NCBI GenBank assembly: GCA_013141065.1
Contig: JABFRR010000003.1
Span: forward strand, 1 to 64,000
Direction of reading: 5' to 3'
DNA length: 64,000 nucleotides
Source of the DNA: Bacteriovoracaceae bacterium
Lineage (GTDB): Bacteria; Bdellovibrionota; Bacteriovoracia; Bacteriovoracales; Bacteriovoracaceae
The position numbers and the translations under genes are program-made. Below the pieces are notes generated by a model that was not told the origin of the DNA, ran no database searches, and saw nothing but the letters and a program-made list of their open reading frames with translations. Of the stretch, positions 9,233 to 17,245 are shown in pieces (the stretch's first letter is position 1; every line of letters begins with the position of its first letter).

Positions 9233-9604
9233 ATGCTTAAACAGATATGTTTATTTTTCATCGTCTTTTTTCTCATAATGGGAGAAGTCTTTGCGATCGA
9301 ATCTCTTGATGGGTTTTTAGTCAGTGCCTACGATGATCGCTTTAAAGTTATTTCTCCTGAAAAATTTAAGGCGAATATGGAAGTCATTGTTGAAAATAAA
9401 ACTCTAGTTAGGCTAATTGGTAAGCTAGTTTTAAATAATAAAGACAGTGTGAATTTTATAGCAGTAGATTCAGAACAATATAAAACTGTGAATGTTAAGT
9501 TAAAAAAAAGTGATGTCTTGCATTTTGTTCCACTTACACCCGCTTTTCAAGAAGTAGAACTTATTGTTGGTAATAAAATTTATGAAATTCCTCCCAAAAA
9601 ATGA
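9233..9604 (+). CDS. Small exported protein, function unknown
   Basis: From ATG 9233 the 123-aa product opens with a signal peptide (MLKQICLFFIVFFLIMGEVFA) followed by a short mature part of about 100 residues with predicted beta character (VEVIVENKTLVRLIGKLVL-like alternation). The start is set by AGAGG seven bases upstream; an ATG-less extension to 9176 would put charged residues before the signal peptide. It overlaps the next gene by 23 bases, so the two are coupled. I do not recognise a family. Confidence 0.7.
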   Translation: MLKQICLFFIVFFLIMGEVFAIESLDGFLVSAYDDRFKVISPEKFKANMEVIVENKTLVRLIGKLVLNNKDSVNFIAVDSEQYKTVNVKLKKSDVLHFVPLTPAFQEVELIVGNKIYEIPPKK

Positions 9605-10748
9605 AATAAAAAAAACAATTCTCGTTATTTCCGATCTGCACCTGGGAGCGGGATTAATTGTTGTTAAAAGGAAAAATTTCCTAGAAGATTTTCATTATGA
9701 TAAGGAACTAATTGAGTTTATTGAATATCACGGAAGTCTTCATTATCAAGAAAGAGAAGTTGAATTAATTATTAATGGCGATTTTTTAGATTTGCTCTCG
9801 GTTCCTTTTGTTCCTTATTTTGATGATGAATTTTGGAGTGAAGAAGCATCATTAGCAAAACTTAAAATGATTGTTAATGCTCATCTTGAAGTTTTTGATG
9901 CTCTAAAAAACTTTATAACTTACCCTAAAAATTCAATTGTCTATATTCTAGGTAATCATGATGCCGAATTGGTTTTTGAATCTTTAAGACAGTATCTCGT
10001 TGATTTATTTCCCCTCGAGGATCAGTCAAAATTCAAGATTTTACTTAACACAGATGATGTTTATATTCCTGTTGAGGGAGTTGTTTTAAAGCACGGCCAT
10101 GAATATGAAGTGGCCCATCACTATGATCCAATCAAATCGATTGCGACAGACATTGATGACAAAAAGTATTTTATACCTCCTTGGGGATCGTATTATGTCA
10201 CTCGTGTAATTAATAAATTTAAAGAAGGGCGAGATTATATAAATTCAGTAAGGCCAATAAATAAATTTATCATCAATGGGATAATTTACGATACTCTTTA
10301 CACTGTCAGGTTTGGATTTTCTAATTTTTATTATTTTTTCATGGTTAGATTTCTCATGATTTTCAAACAAAAAAAAGGAATACTTGATGTTTTGGACCTC
10401 GCTCGTCAAGAGATTCAACTCTTTCAAAATTATGAAATACTTACTGAAGAATTCGTTACCGCCAATGAAGATGTCCATGCATTAATTGTCGGTCACACAC
10501 ACGATCCAATTTATAGAGAATACGACGATGGATCAATTTTCATCAATACCGGTACATGGACAAAAATGTACAATTTAGACTTTGGAAAAAATTTTTACGG
10601 TGCAAGATTAACTTTTGCAAAAATTGATGTAAAAGAAAAATTGGAACCACTAGAAAATATAAGCAGTTCAAAGTTTGATCATCTCGATATAAGCCTAAAT
10701 GAATGGAGGGGTAAGAGTGACTTACCCTTTAAAGAATTTCGATATTAA
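9582..10748 (+). CDS. Calcineurin-type metallophosphoesterase
   Basis: The 388-aa protein has the full set of metallophosphoesterase motifs: SDLHLG near residue 17 (D-x-H), NGDFLDLL (GDxxD), LGNHDAEL (GNHD), LKHGHEY and GHTHDPIY (GHxH). It resembles the bacterial UDP-2,3-diacylglucosamine hydrolase/cell-surface phosphoesterase branch, but it carries a large insertion between the GHE and GHTH motifs that includes a hydrophobic stretch (FSNFYYFFMVRFLMIF). The substrate cannot be named. ATG 9582 is preferred over TTG 9564. It overlaps the upstream exported-protein gene and ends five bases from the convergent cheX-like gene. Confidence 0.85.
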   Translation: MKFLPKNEIKKTILVISDLHLGAGLIVVKRKNFLEDFHYDKELIEFIEYHGSLHYQEREVELIINGDFLDLLSVPFVPYFDDEFWSEEASLAKLKMIVNAHLEVFDALKNFITYPKNSIVYILGNHDAELVFESLRQYLVDLFPLEDQSKFKILLNTDDVYIPVEGVVLKHGHEYEVAHHYDPIKSIATDIDDKKYFIPPWGSYYVTRVINKFKEGRDYINSVRPINKFIINGIIYDTLYTVRFGFSNFYYFFMVRFLMIFKQKKGILDVLDLARQEIQLFQNYEILTEEFVTANEDVHALIVGHTHDPIYREYDDGSIFINTGTWTKMYNLDFGKNFYGARLTFAKIDVKEKLEPLENISSSKFDHLDISLNEWRGKSDLPFKEFRY

Positions 10749-10753
10749 TTATT

Positions 10754-11263
10754 TTACTCTACTGTTGAATAACATAGTTCCATATAAATGGGACCCATCT
10801 CAGAATCAAATGGGATAACAACAATCGTCGTTCCAGCAGGATATGTAATCGAATGATTTTTTCCTTCAATAATCGAAGGAATCGCCATATTAGATGAATA
10901 GCCTAGTGTCTTGAGATCTCTCTTGGCATTACCCATAATCATGTTTACAAGTTCACCACCCATATCATGAATATCAGGATGATATGTTGTATAGGTTTCA
11001 GAAAGCATTTTGCTCGCAATTTTAAAATAGGTTTCGTAAGGAAATGAGATAACGAGCATAGCTTTATAAGGTGACTTTTTGTCTCCTTTATCTAGTTCAC
11101 CAGATAAACCAATAAAAGCAGTGATATCACCTCTAGACGTAGTTTCCTTTTTAATTTCAGGTTTTTTAGGACTCAAAGTACAAGAGGCCATTGTTAAAAA
11201 AATATTTTTACAGGCATCTACAAATGGGCGAGAAAAATCGATAAAATTGTTTTCAGTTGACAT
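10754..11263 (-). CDS. CheX-like chemotaxis phosphatase domain protein
   Basis: The 169-aa protein fits the CheX/CheC/FliY phosphatase fold. The catalytic ExxN is in GGELVNMIMGNAK (Glu104, Asn107); only one such motif is present, as in CheX. CheX dephosphorylates CheY-P. It is the last gene of a five-gene operon that also encodes a CheY two genes upstream, which would be its natural substrate. Residues 30-60 (SPKKPEIKKE...) are an insertion in the N-terminal part. Gap to the gene before it is 11 bases. Confidence 0.85.
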   Translation of the reverse strand: MSTENNFIDFSRPFVDACKNIFLTMASCTLSPKKPEIKKETTSRGDITAFIGLSGELDKGDKKSPYKAMLVISFPYETYFKIASKMLSETYTTYHPDIHDMGGELVNMIMGNAKRDLKTLGYSSNMAIPSIIEGKNHSITYPAGTTIVVIPFDSEMGPIYMELCYSTVE

Positions 11264-11274
11264 GTTTACTCCAG

Positions 11275-11772
11275 TTATAAGCCTAAACTTTGCATTAAAT
11301 CATCTATAGAATTTTGATTAAGATTTCCATCGATTGTACAAGACGATCGATCGATATCTTTAAATTTTGCCGAAAGCCAATTAAGTCTTGTGACTAATGC
11401 TTTCGGATTAATTTTTTTCATTGAACTGTCATTTCCTTCTTTAATCGCGGTGATCATTTTTCTTAAGACATCAAGAGAATCATAAAGAATAGCAACCACA
11501 ACTTCAATGAGAGGAATGTCTTTAATTTGAGAAGATTTGTAACCGATTATTTTTCCTAATTCACAAAAAATAGCAACTTCACTAGCGCCAATAGATTTAG
11601 CCGCACCCATGATTCTATCGATAATCTGACCAAATTTTTCCAATTCTTTGGGACTATTGGGATTTTCTTCTAAGTGTTGCAAGCATTCTTCAAGTTGATC
11701 AAAAAGACTTTCAGCCTCGATACAAAAATCAATCACAATTTCCTTCATAGAAGGATCATCAAGCATTGTCAT
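11275..11772 (-). CDS. HPt-like helical protein lacking the phospho-acceptor His
   Basis: The 165-aa all-helical protein aligns by eye with the HPt (CheA P1) fold: a helix ending KFGQIIDRIMGAAKSIGASEV corresponds to the HxxKG-x-A-x-x-x-G core, but the histidine position is Asp52 (I-D-R-I-M-G-A-A-K). The rest of the helix (the small residues and Gly) is kept. It could not relay phosphate in the usual way and may instead bind CheY or be a scaffold. A C-terminal extension of about 60 residues follows. It lies between cheY (15-base gap) and the cheX-like gene. The HPt assignment is moderately sure. Confidence 0.65.
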   Translation of the reverse strand: MTMLDDPSMKEIVIDFCIEAESLFDQLEECLQHLEENPNSPKELEKFGQIIDRIMGAAKSIGASEVAIFCELGKIIGYKSSQIKDIPLIEVVVAILYDSLDVLRKMITAIKEGNDSSMKKINPKALVTRLNWLSAKFKDIDRSSCTIDGNLNQNSIDDLMQSLGL

Positions 11773-11787
11773 ATTAAAATCTCATCT

Positions 11788-12183
11788 TTATTTAAAAATT
11801 TTATCAATCTTTTCTTTAAGAACTGCCGCGGAGAAGGGCTTAACAATAAAATTACTGACTCCAGCTTTTACCGCGATGACAACGTTACCTTGTTCGGCCT
11901 CTGCCGTGATCATGAGAAATGGGAGTTTTTCTAATCCACTTGTTGATCGAACATTTTTTAATAAATCGAGTCCTGACATTTGAGGCATGTTCCAATCTGA
12001 AACTATAAACTCATAAGGATTTCCTTCTTTGATTGCATTTTGAATCATTGGCCAGGCCGTGGCACCATCGTCGGCTTCTGTAATATTGGTAAATCCAATT
12101 TGACCTAACATGTTTTTAATTATTTTTCTCATTGTTGACATGTCGTCAACTACGAGAATTTTGATGTCTGCCTTTAGTGCCAT
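11788..12183 (-). CDS. cheY: CheY-like single-domain response regulator
   Basis: The 131-aa protein is one receiver domain: acidic pair Asp13-Asp14 (VVDDMSTMRK), phospho-acceptor Asp63 (VSDWNMPQMSG), Thr93 (MITAEA) and Lys115 (VKPF). Start VVDDMSTMRKIIKNML and DWNMP are close to the chemotaxis CheY consensus, so it probably acts on the flagellar motor or on the other products of this operon. GGAG precedes the ATG. Within the operon it stands between the degenerate HD-GYP and HPt genes, with a CheX-type phosphatase downstream. No CheA is encoded in the window. Confidence 0.93.
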   Translation of the reverse strand: MALKADIKILVVDDMSTMRKIIKNMLGQIGFTNITEADDGATAWPMIQNAIKEGNPYEFIVSDWNMPQMSGLDLLKNVRSTSGLEKLPFLMITAEAEQGNVVIAVKAGVSNFIVKPFSAAVLKEKIDKIFK

Positions 12184-12208
12184 TAATTAACTCCTCTCAA
12201 AATAAAAA

Positions 12209-13282
12209 TTATGCTGCTTTGTTTTTATCTAAACTTGTATCGATACTTTCTTTATTTTCAATTTTATCAGTATTTATTAATGTAATTATAGACTGAAATA
12301 CCTTTTCTCCAAAATCAAATTCGAGGCCTTGCATATAAGATTTTGATTTCATCGCGATTAAGATGGCCTTCATTGATTGTTTTCCACCAGTAATTTTTCC
12401 ACTTGAGTATTCAAATAGGTGGGACACAGCCCCCACAATCTGAGAAAGGAGCTCAATTTGCTCACCATATTTCATTGAAGGATAGCCGTTTCCGCTCATG
12501 CGTTCGTGATGATCAAGAATAATTTTTTTACATCTTTCACTGATATTGATCTGACTTTTTTTAATTAAATGATGACCCAGAATTGTATGCTTTTGAAATA
12601 GAGTTCGCTCTTTTTCTGGGAGCGATAGGTAGGGGGTTCTCGCAATTGCCAGAGGAGTTTGGGTGAGACCCAAGTGTCCCAAGTAAGCTCCGCAGATGAT
12701 GTCTGATAAAGCATCCTGATCAACTATATTGCAGTTCTTTGCTAGTAGATAAGATACGGCAACAATTCTGTTAGTAAAATTATCTTTGTCGAGGTGAGTT
12801 TTAGCCAGGTGTATGGCCAATGAAACAGTGGGGGAAATTGTCACGCTAAAAGTTAAAATCTCCAATCTCGCATTTTCAATGATAACTTCAAAATTGTCAG
12901 TTTGACAGGCCAATTCAAATTGGCTTTGGAAATGAAATGCCCCTGATTTTTCGTCATGCATTTCTTTAAGCCTGATATTCATCAGTCTTTCTTTTTCTAG
13001 TGGATGAAGCTCTCTTTCTTTTAAGGAAGGAATTTCACTAGCATTCATCTCTTGAGCGACCAAAAAAGTTTTTCTCTGATTTTTTAAAATGGCCAATCGA
13101 CCACCTTTATCAAAAAGATAATCAAGGAAATCTAAGTGTTCTTTAGTAAGAGGACGATTACCATTTAAAAACATTGAGAACTTTTTATGAAGTGGATTAA
13201 AAATATAGAGTTGAAAAGGAAAATTCTTTTTTCCTTTTAGATGTTCTCTTTCAATAATAAAAAAATCATATTCTGTTTTCAT
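12209..13282 (-). CDS. Degenerate HD-GYP domain protein
   Basis: Residues about 155-345 of the 357 aa follow the HD-GYP pattern: the second signature is DHHERMSGNGYP (HHE at 258-260), and QKHTILGHHLI matches the conserved HT/HH helix. The first signature, normally LLHDIGK, reads YLGHLGL at 200-206, so the metal-binding His-Asp pair is missing, and the Asp of HHExxDG is Ser. It is therefore probably not a working c-di-GMP phosphodiesterase but could bind the nucleotide or partners. The N-terminal 130 residues are unrecognised. Gaps to both neighbours are about 25 bases. Confidence 0.75.
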   Translation of the reverse strand: MKTEYDFFIIEREHLKGKKNFPFQLYIFNPLHKKFSMFLNGNRPLTKEHLDFLDYLFDKGGRLAILKNQRKTFLVAQEMNASEIPSLKERELHPLEKERLMNIRLKEMHDEKSGAFHFQSQFELACQTDNFEVIIENARLEILTFSVTISPTVSLAIHLAKTHLDKDNFTNRIVAVSYLLAKNCNIVDQDALSDIICGAYLGHLGLTQTPLAIARTPYLSLPEKERTLFQKHTILGHHLIKKSQINISERCKKIILDHHERMSGNGYPSMKYGEQIELLSQIVGAVSHLFEYSSGKITGGKQSMKAILIAMKSKSYMQGLEFDFGEKVFQSIITLINTDKIENKESIDTSLDKNKAA

Positions 13283-13306
13283 GTCAATTTTCTCGAAAAT
13301 TCTCTA

Positions 13307-16069
13307 TTAACTTGCTTTTTTCTTACCAAATAAACCGCTGAAAAATCCCAAAACTGTTTTTTTCTCTTCAGGTTTGCTTTCATTTATATGTGCCTCAGCT
13401 TTGTCCTCAAGTTGCGTATCTCTCAGTGGTTGAACCTTGTAGCGCTCAATCGTATCTAAAAAGACAGTTCTGGCCATTTCTAGGACAGTCAAGATGGAAT
13501 TGGAACTCTTTGGATCTATTCCACTTGGAAAATAAATATACGCCATTCCCATGCGGTCTATTCCATCAAAATAGGGAAAAATCAATTCAACTGCCTTTGA
13601 CTTAAGTTCTTGTTCTGCCCAGCTAGGCAATTCAACATCTTCCCAGACAACATCGTTCTTTATTATTTCTTCACAACGCCAAGTAGACATTGATTTCTCT
13701 TGAAAATGTTCAAAGAGAACTTTGTCATTTTTCTTTTCGATCCACCATTCTTTCAGCGTTGTTGAAACCTTATCGTTTGATGCTTCAGAAAACATACTAT
13801 AAGATTCACTAAATTTTTTCTCAGACAATTTATAAGAATAAAAAATAGGAATACCTTGATATTGACTTAAGATTTCTTGAGCAAGTAAGTTTAAAATTTG
13901 TTTAGGTTTAATTTCTTTTGTATAAATACTATTAATTATCGAAATCGAAAAATCTAAACTTTTTGGATCAATTTCGACGACTTTAAAAGATCCCTCATCA
14001 TCATCGTTTTTAAGTTGATTATTAATAGATCTTATAGACTGGCCTTCAGCGTTTTGGTTCCAGCCACTTGCCATTGAATCGAATTCTTCTTTGAGCTTGC
14101 GATAGTCAATGGTCTGTTCACCCAAATCTTTTCCAGTTCCTAGGTCAGGGCCGTTGCCACTACGTGAACCTTTTGTCCCATTTATGAGCTCTAAAGTAGT
14201 CGTTTTTTCTGTTAAATTATCCCAACTATGTTCTTTTTTCTTCGCATCTCCACCGCGATAAAATGAATCGATTTTTTCGACATTTCCTTCATGAGTTGTG
14301 TGTGTGCGAGTTTTAGCAAATTGAGGATTGTTGAGATCTCGCTGTCTTTGTTCTTTTTCTTCGATTAGATTTTGTGGAGAGGTTTGTCTTTCGCGCTCGT
14401 TTAATGTCGGTTCCTCGAGAGATTTAAGTGATAATCCAAGATCATCAGAATCATCTAATTGCTTAGAAGCAGCTTCTTTTTCTTTGCCGGGCTCTAGCTT
14501 CAAATCGTTTACAGATTTTTCTCTATAGTCTTTATTGGATTCGTCTTCAACATTTAACTCTCGTTTTTTGTCTTCACTATTATCCGTTTTATCTATTTCT
14601 AGTTTGTTTTTATCATTTTCATCATTGTTTTCTTCATTGTTTTTTTTCTTTCGAGCGTAGAGGTCTTGAGAATCAGTTTGTTCATCTAGATCTTTTTTTG
14701 ATCCGTCAGATCGGCCTTCCATACGAGTTCTTATTTTATCGACTGTCCCTTCGTTGCCAATCATATTTCCATCAATTTTATCAACTTCTCCTTCATGAGA
14801 AGTATTTGTATCTTCAGGAGTGATGTCATCTTTTTTGGATTTTTTTAGAGCTGCTTCTTCAAGATTTAATTCTTTATTTTTTTTTCGGCTATTTTCTAAT
14901 TCCGAATTGTCGTATTCCTTATTTTCTTGAGTAATTTCTTCTTCCGCGATTTCTTCAGTTTTTGCAATCTTGCCTTTAAGGTGACCACCTAAATCTTCTT
15001 CTTGAAATTTTTCTTTTTCCTTTTCTAGAGTATCTTCGATTTGCTCAAATAATTTTTTTCTCTCTTTCGTCGCCTCTGCTTCAATGTCTTCTTTTTTCTT
15101 TTTCTTTAGAGCTTCTTCAAAAAGTAAATCCAGGTCGTCTAAGGTAGGTGACTTGTTTTCGTCTTCTGCTGGAAGATCAGGCTGATCAAGCCTTTTTTGC
15201 TTTATTGAACCTTCGTCAATCACATCTTGATAATTGCTTTTTTTCTTTTGTGCTTCCTGTGCGATTTCTTGATCGATACTTTTTAGACTTCTAAGATTTT
15301 CGTCTTCTTCTTCACCGATTATGTCACTTTTTTTATTTTTCCCTCGAAGATACATGTCAATGGCATTTTCATCTTCGAGAAGTTCTACTTTAGAGTTTTC
15401 TTCTTCGTAACCATTATCATTGGCATTTTTTTTTCGGTCAGATTTCCAATGTGTGTCTATAGATTCTTCTTGTGGCTTAATTTTTCCTTTAAGATTTGCA
15501 CCGTAGTCGAGTACATTGTCATCATCAGAATTAAATTTCTTTTTCTTAATTAGTTCTTGATCGTTAGTATTAGCTTGAGACTCAGATTTATTTTTTATTT
15601 CGAGCTCGGCTTCTTCCGCTGATATGGGCTTATTGGTTTCAATTGATTTTACAACTTTTTCTGCTTCTTCTTGTGGCTTAGCTGTTTTAATAGAACGCAT
15701 GAGCAGTTTTACTTTGTACAAGAATGTTTTTGGAGGAGTACTTTCTAAAATACTTTCAGTTAATCCTACTTTTGTAAATTTGATTAATGTTTTAGCAGGT
15801 ATTTCTTTTGGTGAAAAAAGTATCGTTTTACACTGATTTTTTGCGAGCATTGATTTATTTTCTTGTAAAAAAGTCGCACATTTTTTTGCGTTTGATGCAA
15901 GAATTAAACACTGGCCAGTTGTTGCAATGAATTGTGACAATTCTTTTAAGTCATCAATCAATGAAATTTCGATATTTTCATCGCCCGCAATTCCTTCAAG
16001 AACTTCATGCAGTTTTTTAACTGGCTCTGACATTGGGGGAATTATGATTAATTGTTTCTTGTTTTCCAT
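13307..16069 (-). CDS. Very large charged low-complexity protein with receiver-like N-terminus and GAF-like C-terminus
   Basis: First gene of the signalling operon, 920 aa, no signal peptide. Residues 1-125 alternate beta and alpha (QLIIIPPM, CLILAS, KTILFSPKEI) like a receiver fold, without the acidic pocket. Residues about 130-700 are Lys/Glu/Asp/Asn-rich and probably disordered, with short recurring units: HEG(E/N)V(D/E)KID twice, LKGKI twice, KDL(D/G)EQT twice, EGRSDG/RGGD spacers. Residues about 725-900 look like a globular GAF-type sensor (ELIFPYFDGIDRMGMAYIYF). I infer a scaffold or sensor for the downstream CheY/HPt/HD-GYP-like proteins. Function is not known. Confidence 0.7.
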   Translation of the reverse strand: MENKKQLIIIPPMSEPVKKLHEVLEGIAGDENIEISLIDDLKELSQFIATTGQCLILASNAKKCATFLQENKSMLAKNQCKTILFSPKEIPAKTLIKFTKVGLTESILESTPPKTFLYKVKLLMRSIKTAKPQEEAEKVVKSIETNKPISAEEAELEIKNKSESQANTNDQELIKKKKFNSDDDNVLDYGANLKGKIKPQEESIDTHWKSDRKKNANDNGYEEENSKVELLEDENAIDMYLRGKNKKSDIIGEEEDENLRSLKSIDQEIAQEAQKKKSNYQDVIDEGSIKQKRLDQPDLPAEDENKSPTLDDLDLLFEEALKKKKKEDIEAEATKERKKLFEQIEDTLEKEKEKFQEEDLGGHLKGKIAKTEEIAEEEITQENKEYDNSELENSRKKNKELNLEEAALKKSKKDDITPEDTNTSHEGEVDKIDGNMIGNEGTVDKIRTRMEGRSDGSKKDLDEQTDSQDLYARKKKNNEENNDENDKNKLEIDKTDNSEDKKRELNVEDESNKDYREKSVNDLKLEPGKEKEAASKQLDDSDDLGLSLKSLEEPTLNERERQTSPQNLIEEKEQRQRDLNNPQFAKTRTHTTHEGNVEKIDSFYRGGDAKKKEHSWDNLTEKTTTLELINGTKGSRSGNGPDLGTGKDLGEQTIDYRKLKEEFDSMASGWNQNAEGQSIRSINNQLKNDDDEGSFKVVEIDPKSLDFSISIINSIYTKEIKPKQILNLLAQEILSQYQGIPIFYSYKLSEKKFSESYSMFSEASNDKVSTTLKEWWIEKKNDKVLFEHFQEKSMSTWRCEEIIKNDVVWEDVELPSWAEQELKSKAVELIFPYFDGIDRMGMAYIYFPSGIDPKSSNSILTVLEMARTVFLDTIERYKVQPLRDTQLEDKAEAHINESKPEEKKTVLGFFSGLFGKKKAS

Positions 16070-16193
16070 ACACCAGTCATTTCGTCCTTTTTCCTCTAAA
16101 AAGTGAGAAAAATAGCAGGTTTTCTCTATAAAGAATGAAACAAGATACCTGATCTTTTTGGTTTGAATTCATCGCAAATAAAAATTAAAAAGC

Positions 16194-16221
16194 TAAAGCT
16201 TCCAAAAATATAATCCGAAAT
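16194..16221 (+). promoter_or_regulatory. Sigma-28 (FliA)-type promoter of flagellin
   Basis: TAAAGCTT (16194-16201), 12 bases, then TCCGAAAT (16214-16221) is close to TAAAGTTT-N11-GCCGATAA, one base longer than the optimum. It gives a leader of about 125 bases before the flagellin ATG. The intergenic region 16070-16354 holds no other supported gene; the promoter of the divergent operon was not resolved. Confidence 0.5.
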
Positions 16222-16275
16222 AGTATTCAATCAAAAGCTGAGTCATGGTGACGACGCTTGAAACCAAATTCTGTT

Positions 16276-16288
16276 GAGCAGTATGCTC
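16276..16288 (+). other. Small hairpin in flagellin leader
   Basis: GAGCA-GTA-TGCTC forms a 5-bp stem with a 3-base loop in the untranslated leader, upstream of two purine-rich ribosome-binding-like tracts (AAGGAGGG near 16320 and GGGAGGA just before the ATG). It overlaps a 9-mer that recurs in two other intergenic regions. Role unknown. Confidence 0.3.
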
Positions 16289-16354
16289 GTTGACTAATCC
16301 GCATAAGGATAATCAAGACCAAGGAGGGACGACCGAAACTACAGGGAGGATCTC

Positions 16355-17188
16355 ATGGGTTTACGTATCAACACGAACGTTACATCTCTTGCTGCTCAAC
16401 GCACACTTGGTGTTAACAACGCAGAACAAGCTTCGACACTAGGGAAGCTATCATCAGGGACTAGAATCGTAAAAGCTGCAGACGATGCTGCAGGACTAGC
16501 GATCTCTGAAAAATTAAGAGCACAAATTAGAGGTGTCAATCAAGCGGAACGAAACGCTAATGATGGTATCTCAATGATTCAAACTGCAGAAGGTGGTTTG
16601 AATGAAGGCTCAAACATTCTTATTCGATTAAGAGAACTTGCAGTTCAATCAGCATCAGACACAGTAGGTGAAGCTGAAAGAAAATTTACAGATCTTGAAT
16701 ATCAAAACTTAAAACAAGAATTAGAAAGAATTTCTCAAGTTACAGAGTTTAACGGAAAGAAGCTTCTTAATGGTGAAGGTGATAAGTACGATTTTCAAGT
16801 TGGTATCAACAATGATGATTTTCAAGATAGAATTAAGTACGATGCTGCTAAATCGAATTCTTCACTCGCAGGATTGGGAATTGGTGAACTTTCTGTCGGA
16901 ACAAAAGATGAGTCACAAGCTTCTTTAAACAAGATTGACATGGCCATTCAAACTGTTTCAGGACAAAGAGCAGAATTAGGTGCGGTTCAAAACCGTCTAA
17001 CTTCTACAATTAATAATTTACAAACAAGTTCAGAAAACTTATCTGCTGCTAACTCTCGTATTAGAGATACAGATTTCGCTGCAGAATCAGCAAGAAATAC
17101 AAAGATGTCTATCTTAACTTCTGCTGGTACATCAGTGTTGTCTCAAGCTAATGCTCAAGGACAAGCTGCACTTAAGCTTTTAGGTTGA
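16355..17188 (+). CDS. fliC: Flagellin
   Basis: The 277-aa protein is a minimal flagellin with only the D0/D1 domains. The N-terminus MGLRINTNVTSLAAQRTL and KLSSGTRIVKAADDAAGLAI, and the C-terminus RIRDTDFAAESAR then LSQANAQGQAALKLLG, are the conserved coiled segments that form the filament core. There is little variable D2/D3 region (residues about 150-200), typical of short flagellins in Bdellovibrio-like bacteria, which often carry several copies. GGGAGGA lies seven bases before the ATG. A strong terminator follows. Confidence 0.97.
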   Translation: MGLRINTNVTSLAAQRTLGVNNAEQASTLGKLSSGTRIVKAADDAAGLAISEKLRAQIRGVNQAERNANDGISMIQTAEGGLNEGSNILIRLRELAVQSASDTVGEAERKFTDLEYQNLKQELERISQVTEFNGKKLLNGEGDKYDFQVGINNDDFQDRIKYDAAKSNSSLAGLGIGELSVGTKDESQASLNKIDMAIQTVSGQRAELGAVQNRLTSTINNLQTSSENLSAANSRIRDTDFAAESARNTKMSILTSAGTSVLSQANAQGQAALKLLG

Positions 17189-17216
17189 TTCTTAGTTAAA
17201 AATTTTTTTAAGAAAG

Positions 17217-17242
17217 GCCCGCTAGAATGGCGGGCTTTTTTT
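17217..17242 (+). terminator. Rho-independent terminator after flagellin
   Basis: GCCCGC (17217-17222), 7-base loop, GCGGGC (17230-17235), then seven T residues. It lies 28 bases after the flagellin stop and just before the 3' end of the convergent minus-strand operon. Confidence 0.92.
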
Positions 17243-17245
17243 ATT

